A stretch of 64,000 nt of DNA from positions 310,001 to 374,000 of the forward strand of contig NZ_JACNMS010000003.1 in assembly GCF_020595125.1 (NCBI RefSeq), written 5' to 3'. The translations under genes were made by a program, and so were the position numbers. This DNA is from Jeotgalibacillus aurantiacus. GTDB lineage: Bacteria; Bacillota; Bacilli; Bacillales; Jeotgalibacillaceae. Shown piece by piece: positions 53,003 through 60,251 of the stretch. The notes below the pieces were generated by a model, which had not been told where the DNA came from, did not search any database, and saw only the letters and a list, made by a program, of their open reading frames with translations. Every line of letters starts with the position of its first letter. Position 1 is the first letter of the stretch.

Positions 53003-54581
53003 AAAGCTGATCCCTTACAAGTTTAATGAGGATGAATTTTGTATGACTTGTCAGGATGGTAGTGAAATGATCGTTCATGGGAGAAAAAGTGCTTTTGGAC
53101 GAATCCGCCTTGATATTGAGACGATAAGAGGAACAGATGGAACGCTGACATTTAAAAAAATATTAGACGCTCTTTCCATTGATGACCGCTTTTCAGATGA
53201 ACTCAAAAGAACCGCGAACTTTTCAGCAGATTCGCCGGTTTCTGATCATAGGCGTAAACAAACCGGTGACCGTCTTGATTCTGCACTTTCTGAAGGTCAT
53301 CCTTACCACCCCTCTTTTAAATCGAGAATCGGATTTTCAAAGAAGGATCACCGCTGTTTTGGACCGGAGCACGGTCAGTCATTCCCTGTAATGATCGCGG
53401 CTTTTCCGAAAGAAAATAGCAAACAAAGCTTTGCTGATGAACAGTCATTTTTCCGTAAAGAATTCGGAGAAAAGGCGGAATACTGGCTTAAGCAATGTCC
53501 GGATAGTCATGCGTTAATGCCTGTTCACCCCTGGCAATGGCAACGCTTTGAGCATGAATTGGGAGCTGAAGGTGTGACCCCGATTGGATTTACGGATCAA
53601 CATTATTTTGCATCTCAATCTGTTCGGACACTATGGCATCCCAAACAAAATCATTTAAAGCTTTCAATGAATATGAAGCAGACTTCATCACTGCGCACGA
53701 TTAAGCCGGAAAATGCATTGGCAGCACCACATATTTCAGATTGGCTTTCGGGAATTGTTCAAAGCGATCCTGATTTAGCGGGAGTAAAAATGCTGAAAGA
53801 ATATGCGTCATGTGCTTACGAATCTACCCGTTTTAGTGATGGGGAATTCAGTGCAATCTGGAGAGAGCGGCCTGAGTCATTCTGTATTGGAAATGAATAT
53901 GTCGTTCCGATGAACGCACTCGCTGTTGTGGAAGCAGATGATCTATATCCGGGTCACTGGCTCAATCGTTATGGAGCGGTAGCCTGGGTCCGGCAGCTGG
54001 TTCAGTGTTTTGTTATTCCGGTGCTGCATCTTCTGATCAAACATGGGGTAGCGATCGAAGCGCATGCGCAAAACAGTCTGCTTGTACTGGAAGATGGCTG
54101 GCCAAAGCGGATCATGCTGCGTGATTTTCATGATAGTGTGGAATATTGTCACGGCTTTCTTGCTGATCCTGCTGCTTTACCTGACTTTGACCGTATTCAT
54201 CCATCCTTCAACAATTGGGAACTGAATGAATATTATGAAATGACCTCTCCTGACCTATTAACCGAGCTGATAACAGATACCTTATTTGTTTACCATCTGA
54301 GCGATTTCAGTTATGCATTGGAACGTCATCAGTATATGAAGGAAAACCGGTTCTGGGAAATCGTCCATGACGAAATTGGAAAATGGCTTCAGCGTCACCC
54401 TGACTGTCAAAAAAGAGTGAATGTTGCAGGGTTATTAAAAATAAATTGGACAGCTGAATCACTTCTCGCAGCGAAATGGGGAGTGGATCAAAAAATCATC
54501 GTACATAATCCGTTTGCAGACCAGAGAGAAAGGTTGATCCAACATGTTTCAGGTAGATCAAAAGTTATATTCAACAGCTGA
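52947..54581 (+). CDS. asbB: AsbB-like NIS siderophore synthetase
   Basis: A 544-residue IucA/IucC-family synthetase, somewhat shorter than the AsbB proteins I recall. Conserved blocks are GHPYHPSFKSRIGFS, LMPVHPWQW, TLWHPKQNHLKLSMNMKQTSSLRTI and EAHAQNSLLVLEDGWPKRIMLRDFHDS. It would join the second spermidine-catechol arm to citrate. The start is GTG at 52947 after AAAGGAGGG. It overlaps asbA by 56 bp and asbC by 38 bp, so translation is tightly coupled. No frameshift is seen. Confidence 0.87.
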   Translation: MNRSEKRVIRQLLEALLFEKLIPYKFNEDEFCMTCQDGSEMIVHGRKSAFGRIRLDIETIRGTDGTLTFKKILDALSIDDRFSDELKRTANFSADSPVSDHRRKQTGDRLDSALSEGHPYHPSFKSRIGFSKKDHRCFGPEHGQSFPVMIAAFPKENSKQSFADEQSFFRKEFGEKAEYWLKQCPDSHALMPVHPWQWQRFEHELGAEGVTPIGFTDQHYFASQSVRTLWHPKQNHLKLSMNMKQTSSLRTIKPENALAAPHISDWLSGIVQSDPDLAGVKMLKEYASCAYESTRFSDGEFSAIWRERPESFCIGNEYVVPMNALAVVEADDLYPGHWLNRYGAVAWVRQLVQCFVIPVLHLLIKHGVAIEAHAQNSLLVLEDGWPKRIMLRDFHDSVEYCHGFLADPAALPDFDRIHPSFNNWELNEYYEMTSPDLLTELITDTLFVYHLSDFSYALERHQYMKENRFWEIVHDEIGKWLQRHPDCQKRVNVAGLLKINWTAESLLAAKWGVDQKIIVHNPFADQRERLIQHVSGRSKVIFNS

Positions 54582-55764
54582 TATAGAAAAAAGATTTTCC
54601 TATTATGAACAGCTCAATTGGCTTAAAGAACATCGAAACAGCGGGATTGCTGTCAGGCTTGAGGATACGGGGGAATGGCTTACTTTTCTACTGTATGCGA
54701 GAAAGCATCGACTCAGCCTGTTGCCGCTTCATAAGGATGAAACAGCTGATCGGTCCCAACGCCTCTCCGACAATGCGGGTTGTTCCGTTCTAATAGATGG
54801 AACGATAGAAGAAGCCCGCGTGCTGAATGAAAGTGCTGGGAAAACAGCATATGGCCTCCATTTTTTCAGTTCCGGAACAACAGGTGAACCAAAAAGAATC
54901 AGCCGGTCATGGGAGGAGATCGAAACAGAGCTGAAAAGCTATCGGATGGCTTTTCCACTTTCTGAAGAAACGCGTTCCATTGTCGCGTGCCCGGTTACAC
55001 ATGCTTATGGCATGCTGTGCGGTTTTCTGGCAGGTATTGACCGCGGAACCACACCCGTTGTCATCACAACATTGAATCCGTCTTATGTGCTCTCAGCGGT
55101 GCGTCAATATCCTCACAGTATTTTGTATGCAGCACCTGCCTATTTACATGCGATCGTCCGTTTATCAAAGGAAAAGATTCCAGCTGTTATGATGTCCGGA
55201 ACGTCTTTGCCTGTTAAATGGCTGGAACAGATTAAACAAAAATCCACTCATGTGCTTCAGCAGTATGGCTGCTCTGAAGCGGGATGTGTGTCGATCGCTG
55301 ATCATGTTAAGGAGCCGGGCCATATCGGAAAAACGCTGCCGCACGTGCAGATCACCGGTGGTACAGCATCAAATCCTGCTGAGATGATCATTCATCTAAA
55401 AGATAAAATGATCCCATCAGGAGACCTCGGCTGGCAGGACGCCAATGGTGATTGGCATTTTTCAGCCCGGCTGGACGATATGATCAATGTCGCCGGCCGA
55501 AATGTGTATCCGGCGGATGTTGAGGAAGTCCTCCTGCGACACGAAGAGGTGGAAGAAGCGGTCGTCTTTAAAAAAGGAGATGACTGGAGCGGGGAAAGAG
55601 TATGTGTCTGTATCAAAGGAACGAGGGCTGAAGGTGATGTGAAGGCTTTTTGCCGTCCGTTTCTCAGCTCCTATCAGCTGCCAAAAGAGTGGCATTTTGT
55701 TGACACGATTCCTACTCTTCCAAATGGAAAAATCAGCCGCAGGCAGTTAGGAGTGATGTTATGA
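54544..55764 (+). CDS. asbC: AsbC-like 3,4-dihydroxybenzoate adenylating enzyme
   Basis: A 406-residue ANL-family adenylation enzyme, shorter than acyl-CoA synthetases and matching AsbC length. It has FFSSGTTGEPKR near residues 106-117, YGCSEAG near 241-247, LDDMINVAGRNVYPADVEEVL near 313-333, and K in NGKISRRQ near 398. It would activate 3,4-dihydroxybenzoate and load it on AsbD. It overlaps asbB and asbD. Confidence 0.88.
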   Translation: MFQVDQKLYSTADIEKRFSYYEQLNWLKEHRNSGIAVRLEDTGEWLTFLLYARKHRLSLLPLHKDETADRSQRLSDNAGCSVLIDGTIEEARVLNESAGKTAYGLHFFSSGTTGEPKRISRSWEEIETELKSYRMAFPLSEETRSIVACPVTHAYGMLCGFLAGIDRGTTPVVITTLNPSYVLSAVRQYPHSILYAAPAYLHAIVRLSKEKIPAVMMSGTSLPVKWLEQIKQKSTHVLQQYGCSEAGCVSIADHVKEPGHIGKTLPHVQITGGTASNPAEMIIHLKDKMIPSGDLGWQDANGDWHFSARLDDMINVAGRNVYPADVEEVLLRHEEVEEAVVFKKGDDWSGERVCVCIKGTRAEGDVKAFCRPFLSSYQLPKEWHFVDTIPTLPNGKISRRQLGVML

Positions 55765-56027
55765 AAACAGCAAAACAACTGGAGCAACTGGTCGTGAGGT
55801 TGATTGTCGAAACTTTTAACCGGCATCATCCAGAAGAAATCGATACAAGATCTGATTTACAGGATGATCTCGGTCTTGATTCGGTCATGATGCTTCATCT
55901 GATTGTAGAGATAGAGCTTACAACTGGACTTGAAATCCCCGATGAATGCCTGAGTGTGGAAAATCTTAAAACCGTTCAGTCACTCGTTCAACTGATGGAA
56001 GAACGTCAAATGGAGGAAATCAAGTGA
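55761..56027 (+). CDS. asbD: AsbD-like aryl carrier protein
   Basis: An 88-residue carrier protein with the phosphopantetheine attachment motif DLGLDSVMMLHL, serine near residue 41. It holds the 3,4-dihydroxybenzoyl thioester between AsbC and AsbE. ATGA overlap with asbC and GTGA overlap with asbE. Length matches known AsbD. Confidence 0.9.
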   Translation: MKTAKQLEQLVVRLIVETFNRHHPEEIDTRSDLQDDLGLDSVMMLHLIVEIELTTGLEIPDECLSVENLKTVQSLVQLMEERQMEEIK

Positions 56028-57001
56028 TAAAAGTGCATTGTTTTGTCAGTTGTGTATGTGAAGCAATCAAACGTCACCATGAGGCTGACCACCGTCCCTT
56101 TTATTTTGGTGTGTGGGATGCGGACTTTGCCGTAACGGATGACTATCAGCTCCGTTACCATGCAGAAAGCGTCTCTCATGATTTCTTTAAAAGCTGGTAT
56201 GAAACGCTTTACAAAATCGAAATCATAGAATGGTTTGATAAAGCTAAGCCAAAACAAGACAACGTTCAGTCCTTTCTTGAATTAATTGATCATAAACCAA
56301 AAGACCGCAATGTCATGGTCATGCTTGATTTATCAAGAATTCCATCGCGGGAAAATAAATTTCATGAACCTGAATTCCCACATTACGTCATGATCGAAAA
56401 AACGGACGATCCTGACCAGTGGATGATGTATGATCCGGATTTCAGATGGGAAGGTGTTCTCGCGAAAGAGGAAGTATTGCATGCGATTGAGTCGCCAGTT
56501 GCACAGGGTGGTTTTTATTTTGATGCAGCCGGGATTCAGCCTGCTTCAGATGACGCAGTCCGTGCTTACTTCGGCACATGCCTGAAGGAAAATCAAAATC
56601 CGTTTACAGAAGCCATTAAATCCATTGTTGAAGCTTATTCAACAGGTGATATGCGGAAGCACCGTGAACAATTAAGTGATGCGATTCATCAGATTCCGGT
56701 GCTCACGATTCGCAAATATGCCTACGAACATGCTTTTGCTTTTTTCAGTCATGCGCTTAGTATTTCTGAGGATCAGTTTGAACGCTGGTGTGATGAGATT
56801 GAAGAGCTGATCCAGGGTTTTCGGGCACTCCATTTCCATGCGATCAAATACGCTAAAACAGGCTCTGACAAAATACTTGCTGATCTTTATGAAAGAATCG
56901 ATCGGCAGCATCATCGAGAATACGCAATCAAAAAGTCTTTATTAACATGTTTCAGAAAATGGGAACAACAAACTTCCACGATAAAGGAGTACGCAGGATG
57001 A
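56024..57001 (+). CDS. asbE: AsbE-like petrobactin aryl transferase
   Basis: A 325-residue protein matching AsbE in length and operon position. AsbE transfers 3,4-dihydroxybenzoate from the carrier to a spermidine amine. An early cysteine (HCFVSCVCEAIKRH, residues ~4-17) and HEPEFPHYVMIEK near 116-128 may form the active site, by analogy with butirosin-type acyltransferases. Translation starts at GTG after AAATGGAGG, overlapping the asbD stop. It overlaps asbF by 4 bp. Confidence 0.85.
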   Translation: MIKVHCFVSCVCEAIKRHHEADHRPFYFGVWDADFAVTDDYQLRYHAESVSHDFFKSWYETLYKIEIIEWFDKAKPKQDNVQSFLELIDHKPKDRNVMVMLDLSRIPSRENKFHEPEFPHYVMIEKTDDPDQWMMYDPDFRWEGVLAKEEVLHAIESPVAQGGFYFDAAGIQPASDDAVRAYFGTCLKENQNPFTEAIKSIVEAYSTGDMRKHREQLSDAIHQIPVLTIRKYAYEHAFAFFSHALSISEDQFERWCDEIEELIQGFRALHFHAIKYAKTGSDKILADLYERIDRQHHREYAIKKSLLTCFRKWEQQTSTIKEYAG

Positions 57002-57813
57002 AACTGTCACTTTGTACGATCAGCTATCGCCATCACCTTAGATCGCTGCCCAATATCGCTTCCTTTGCAACATCCAACGGTTTTGATTCCCTTGAATTGT
57101 GGGGCATCCATGCGAAAAACCTTAATCCGCTCTGTGACCCTTCTAAGCTAAATGGAATCAAAATCAGTATGATCAGTGACTATTTGCCGCTGGATGGGAA
57201 CCTCAGTGATTTATATAAAAAAACGGATGAGTTAATCGCGCTTGCAGAGAAGTGGGAGACTTCAAGGATCAGGACTTTTGCGAGCACAAAAGGAAGTGAG
57301 TCCGTTCTGCCTGCTGAAAGGAAAGAAATCACAGGAAGGCTGAGAGATATTTGTACCCGGCTACCGGAAGGACAAAAACTCCTGATAGAAACGCATCCGG
57401 GAACACTCGCGGATACTCTGGACTCTACTTTGAAATTAATCGAAGAGGTGAGACATCCTGCATTCCACATCAACTTTGACGTGCTTCACGTATGGGAGTC
57501 AGGAGTTGATCCAATAGAGGCATTTAATCAACTTGAACCCTACATTGACCATTTGCATTTAAAAAACATAGCCAACCGTTCTCTTCTGCACGTGTTTAAT
57601 CCCGCAAACGTCTATGCAGCAGCCGGCAGCCGGGAAGGAATGGTCCCATTATTTGAAGGAGCAGTTGATTACACACACTTCTTCGAACAACTCGGGTCCA
57701 GACTCGATTCACTCACAGGGAGCCTTGAATGGTTCGGCCCGGATCCTGACACCGTGTTAAAACATGACAGCCAGCTCATTCAAAACGCAGGAAAATTGAT
57801 GAGTGTAAAATGA
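56998..57813 (+). CDS. asbF: AsbF-like 3-dehydroshikimate dehydratase
   Basis: A 271-residue TIM-barrel enzyme of the AP-endonuclease-2/xylose isomerase fold. SLCTISYRH begins the barrel; metal ligands are expected in LLIETHPG, HINFDVLHVWESG and HLHLKNI. AsbF converts 3-dehydroshikimate to 3,4-dihydroxybenzoate, the catechol precursor of petrobactin. The ATG overlapping the asbE stop, after AAAGGAG, is the likely start. Last gene of the operon, with a hairpin 20 bp downstream. Confidence 0.9.
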   Translation: MKLSLCTISYRHHLRSLPNIASFATSNGFDSLELWGIHAKNLNPLCDPSKLNGIKISMISDYLPLDGNLSDLYKKTDELIALAEKWETSRIRTFASTKGSESVLPAERKEITGRLRDICTRLPEGQKLLIETHPGTLADTLDSTLKLIEEVRHPAFHINFDVLHVWESGVDPIEAFNQLEPYIDHLHLKNIANRSLLHVFNPANVYAAAGSREGMVPLFEGAVDYTHFFEQLGSRLDSLTGSLEWFGPDPDTVLKHDSQLIQNAGKLMSVK

Positions 57814-57831
57814 ATATAGCCCACCATATAA

Positions 57832-57868
57832 AAAAGTCTGCCAGGATTATGATCTTAGGCAGACTTTT
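57832..57868 (+). terminator. Terminator of the asb operon
   Basis: AAAAGTCTGCC and GGCAGACTTTT are perfect 11-bp arms. The T tract is short. The next ~85 bp hold nothing recognisable. Confidence 0.7.
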
Positions 57869-57953
57869 GACATACTCGTTTACAGGATGATGCTAGGTTT
57901 TCTCCTATAAATTAATGTAGATACTAGCGAATCATATGAATGAAGTAAGTGTC

Positions 57954-58004
57954 GTGTTTATCCCCTGAAACTCTTTTTTTAAAAGAGTTTCAGGGGATAA
58001 ACAC
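57954..58004. repeat. Perfect 24-bp inverted repeat (hairpin)
   Basis: Arms 57954-57977 and 57981-58004 are exact complements around a 3-nt TTT loop, beginning GTGTTTATCC and ending GGATAAACAC. There is no T tract after it, so an ordinary terminator is unlikely. It ends four bases before stem-loop element copy 4. Confidence 0.85.
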
Positions 58005-58007
58005 AAT

Positions 58008-58199
58008 GGGCCAGCGACATCCGAAGATTCCCTCGACAGAGAAGCGCCTGGTGAGACTGCGTAGCGCGTAGCATTAGCTGACTCACTGCGCGGCCTTAGA
58101 AAAGAGGGCTGCCTTTCGCCCTCGTTCAGCTTTGACTTATGACCTCGAGGGGCTAATCGCCAGAGCTGGACAAAAGGATGCGAAGGATGTCCCCGGCAC
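58008..58199. repeat. Stem-loop repeat element copy 4
   Basis: GGGCCAGCGACATCC (58008) and GGATGTCCCCGGCAC (58185-58199) are 15-bp arms with three mismatches, bounding 192 bp. The interior holds TTATGACCTCGAGGGGCTA, the reverse complement of a copy 1 segment, plus GGTGAGAC/CTCACTGCGCGGCC blocks. It lies between the asb operon and the DnaA-box repeat copy 2. Confidence 0.75.
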
Positions 58200-58222
58200 G
58201 GTTTCTCAACGTCCGTCCCAAT

Positions 58223-58288
58223 TTATTCACATGTGGATAAAAGAATACACTGTGCAATCCCGTTGATATGTGCACAAGTCCCGTGAAT
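58223..58288. repeat. DnaA-box repeat copy 2
   Basis: TTATTCACA and TGTGGATAA abut (58223-58240) exactly as in copy 1. About 55 bp match copy 1 with two differences. The third box of copy 1 is here CGTGAATAA, one base from consensus. It lies about 55 bp before the rRNA methyltransferase start. Confidence 0.65.
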
Positions 58289-58344
58289 AAAAGGAATCCT
58301 GATTTCTGATATGATAAAAGAAAAACAATCAGGAGCAAACAGAA

Positions 58345-59214
58345 ATGAAATTAAAGAAAAGAGAAGCAGCCGCACTCAGGATCCGGGAATCCTTTCCACA
58401 TTTAACATGCCCGGTCTGTCAGGAAAAGCTTACAGTGAACGAAACATCTCTCATCTGTACGAATCGGCATCAGTTTGACATTGCAAAAAATGGATCTCTC
58501 CATTTAATGAAGAAATCAGTCAAAACCAACTATACAAAGGAGCTGTTTCAGGCAAGACGATATCTGATGGATGAAGTCGGCTTTTTTCGACCGGTAACAG
58601 ATCAGATCGTTCATGTATTGCATGGGAAAAAAGAGTTAACCATTCTGGATGCAGGGTGCGGTGAAGGGACGCATCTGACGTACATTCTGAAAAAATGTAT
58701 AGAGAATCAATTCACAGGAATCGGGATGGACCTTGCAAAGGATGGTATCCAGACAGCGGCGAGCCATGATGAATCAGCATTGTGGATAACCGCGGACCTG
58801 GCAAAAGCCCCTGTGGAAAACGAATCCATTGATGTTATTTTAAATATTTTATCCCCGGCAAACTATCGTGAATTCAGCCGGTTATTAACAAAGAGTGGTC
58901 GGGTTATCAAGGTTGTCCCCAGGAAAGATTATTTAAAAGAGCTGCGTCACCATTACTTTAGTGAGGAATACTCAAAAGAAGAAACAACGGCAGCCTTTTA
59001 CGATCAATTTGATGTAGTGGACAAAATCACAGTGCAGCATACTCAACAGCTTGATCATGCGGGCATTAATGCTCTTGTCAAAATGACGCCGCTCAGCTGG
59101 CGTGCAGATCACGACAAGGTGCAATCATTTCTGGATAAAACAATGGCGGAAATGACAATCGATGTGGATATTTTAATCGGTGTGAAAAAAGTGGAGCAGG
59201 TGGTGTCAGAATGA
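58345..59214 (+). CDS. rlmA: RlmA-like 23S rRNA (guanine-N1) methyltransferase
   Basis: A 289-residue SAM-dependent methyltransferase. The N-terminal zinc finger has C-P-V-C and C-x3-H (residues ~23-44: LTCPVCQEKL, LICTNRHQFD), followed by LDAGCGEGTHL (motif I, residues ~104-114) and LNILSPAN. This layout matches RlmA(I/II) enzymes that methylate G745/G748 of 23S rRNA. The ribosome binding site is AGGAGC. It is followed by overlapping small membrane protein genes. Confidence 0.85.
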   Translation: MKLKKREAAALRIRESFPHLTCPVCQEKLTVNETSLICTNRHQFDIAKNGSLHLMKKSVKTNYTKELFQARRYLMDEVGFFRPVTDQIVHVLHGKKELTILDAGCGEGTHLTYILKKCIENQFTGIGMDLAKDGIQTAASHDESALWITADLAKAPVENESIDVILNILSPANYREFSRLLTKSGRVIKVVPRKDYLKELRHHYFSEEYSKEETTAAFYDQFDVVDKITVQHTQQLDHAGINALVKMTPLSWRADHDKVQSFLDKTMAEMTIDVDILIGVKKVEQVVSE

Positions 59215-59402
59215 AAATCATGATTCGGTTCTTTTTATATGCAACGATTTATTTTATTTTTGCACTCGTATGGGATCTTCTTTTGGCAGATTCGATAAAG
59301 TGGACAGTTAATCTGATACAGGCAGCCTTATTCAGTCTGCTGTTTACGTTGCTTTTATGGAATTTCGAATTGAAAAAACGCAGGAAAGAACAGCAATCAT
59401 GA
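59211..59402 (+). CDS. Small membrane protein downstream of rlmA
   Basis: A 63-residue protein with two hydrophobic segments (residues ~4-24 and 33-53) and a basic tail KKRRKEQQ. It overlaps rlmA by 4 bp and the next, broken, reading frame by 4 bp. Such tight packing supports it being real. Function unknown. Confidence 0.65.
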   Translation: MKIMIRFFLYATIYFIFALVWDLLLADSIKWTVNLIQAALFSLLFTLLLWNFELKKRRKEQQS

Positions 59403-59578
59403 AAAGACGTGCGTTTGGCGTGTATTCAGTCGTCTTTGGTTGATTGAGTTTATTCGATCTCATTCAGACTGGTGAAGTCGCTTTTGTAGTAAACCTTATA
59501 GCGGCAGCCGTATTTGCACTTGCGTATTACCTTGTGTGGACGAAAATGGGCTGGTTAAAGGGGAAATCTTCGGAGTGA
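59399..59578 (+). pseudogene. Small membrane protein gene interrupted by in-frame TGA
   Basis: A 60-codon frame starts with ATG overlapping the preceding stop (ATGA) and runs to TGA at 59576, but codon 15 (59441-59443) is TGA. The frame reads MKRRAFGVYSVVFG, stop, LSLFDLIQTGEVAF and a hydrophobic segment ending KGKSSE. One change (TGG to TGA) would explain it. The downstream part keeps membrane-protein character. No selenocysteine signal is evident. It could also be a sequencing error. Confidence 0.6.
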
Positions 59579-59596
59579 GTGCGAGGTGCGGAGAGG

Positions 59597-59715
59597 GTTC
59601 GCGAGATTTTGAGCGGGTTTCGGAGAATATTGAGCCTGGTTCATGAGATTTTGTGATATGTTCGCAAGATATTCATACAGGTTCGCACAATCTTACCGTT
59701 GTTTCATAAGATTGG
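59597..59715. repeat. 21-bp lattice array F (core GTTCGCGAGATT)
   Basis: TTC of the core starts at 59598, 59619, 59640, 59661, 59682 and 59703, exactly 21 bp apart each time. Units begin GTTCGCGAGATTTT, GTTTCGGAGAATAT, GTTCATGAGATTTT, GTTCGCAAGATATT and so on. It begins about 20 bp after the broken membrane protein gene. Confidence 0.8.
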
Positions 59716-59772
59716 GACCAATGACTTACTTGGCGATTTTTTCATGAATCAAAGATCGGGTGTTTTTATAGT

Positions 59773-59990
59773 TAACGACAGTTTTCACCCGGTTATGAAC
59801 GTTTATTGAAACGTTATCAACAGTTTGCATGTGCCTATTTACATTCATTATGCCGCTACCAACAAAATCAGCTGGTTCCGGGGCAGTCTATCAATATTAA
59901 TTACCTTTCTATCAACAGAATGAGCCGGCCGATCGACAGTAAGAGTCACTGGATCAACATCAGCACGTTTATGCACAGCATATCCACATC
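59773..59990. repeat. 21-bp lattice array G2 (core TATCAACAG)
   Basis: Core positions 59773, 59794, 59815, 59836, 59857 (21-bp steps), then 59889 (32), 59910, 59931, 59952 (21), then 59981 (29). Words include TATCAACAG, TACCAACA, TATCAATA, GATCGACAG, GATCAACA and TATCCACA. It shares its core with array G1 at 11939. The core is one base from a DnaA box in several units, and TTATGCACA (59969) is a full match. Confidence 0.75.
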
Positions 59991-60017
59991 GTGCACCGGA
60001 CAATCGTCGTTTAGATA

Positions 60018-60057
60018 AGCAAACAGCCCCCATCAATCCAGATGGGGGCTGTTTGCT
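60018..60057. terminator. 17-bp-arm hairpin at the end of the YvrJ gene
   Basis: AGCAAACAGCCCCCATC and GATGGGGGCTGTTTGCT are perfect complements around a 6-nt loop. It begins one base after the YvrJ stop (minus strand), with a weak T tract. Confidence 0.7.
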
Positions 60058-60058
60058 G

Positions 60059-60193
60059 TCACTGGCTTCGCTCCGTCAAGCCGTGTATGGATTGAATAAC
60101 CGCCTCAAGTTTCGCTTCGATCCGGTGAAGGAGATAAAGCGTGACAATGATCGGGAATCCAACATCACTGATAAGCGTGATCCACTGTTCCAC
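60059..60193 (-). CDS. yvrJ: YvrJ-family small protein
   Basis: A 44-residue protein starting at GTG after AAAAGGAGGG. MEQWITLISDVGFPIIVTLY is the YvrJ N-terminal block with a single membrane segment, followed by LLHRIEAKLEAV. YvrJ proteins are holin-like small membrane proteins of unknown role. It is third in a three-gene unit with DUF1659 and DUF2922 genes, a frequent combination in Firmicutes. Confidence 0.8.
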   Translation of the reverse strand: MEQWITLISDVGFPIIVTLYLLHRIEAKLEAVIQSIHGLTERSQ

Positions 60194-60251
60194 GGGACTT
60201 TCCCTCCTTTTAGAAAAAAGCAGCCAGCATCAGCTGACTGCCCCTTTTTGA

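Noticed and set aside
59441-59443. Selenocysteine codon in the small membrane gene
   Set aside because: No selenocysteine insertion hairpin was evident, and a tryptophan-to-stop change explains the TGA more simply.
59597-59990. CRISPR array reading of the 21-bp repeats
   Set aside because: Cores are only 5-9 nt and degenerate, units total 21 bp with no fixed repeat plus spacer structure, and no cas genes are in the window.
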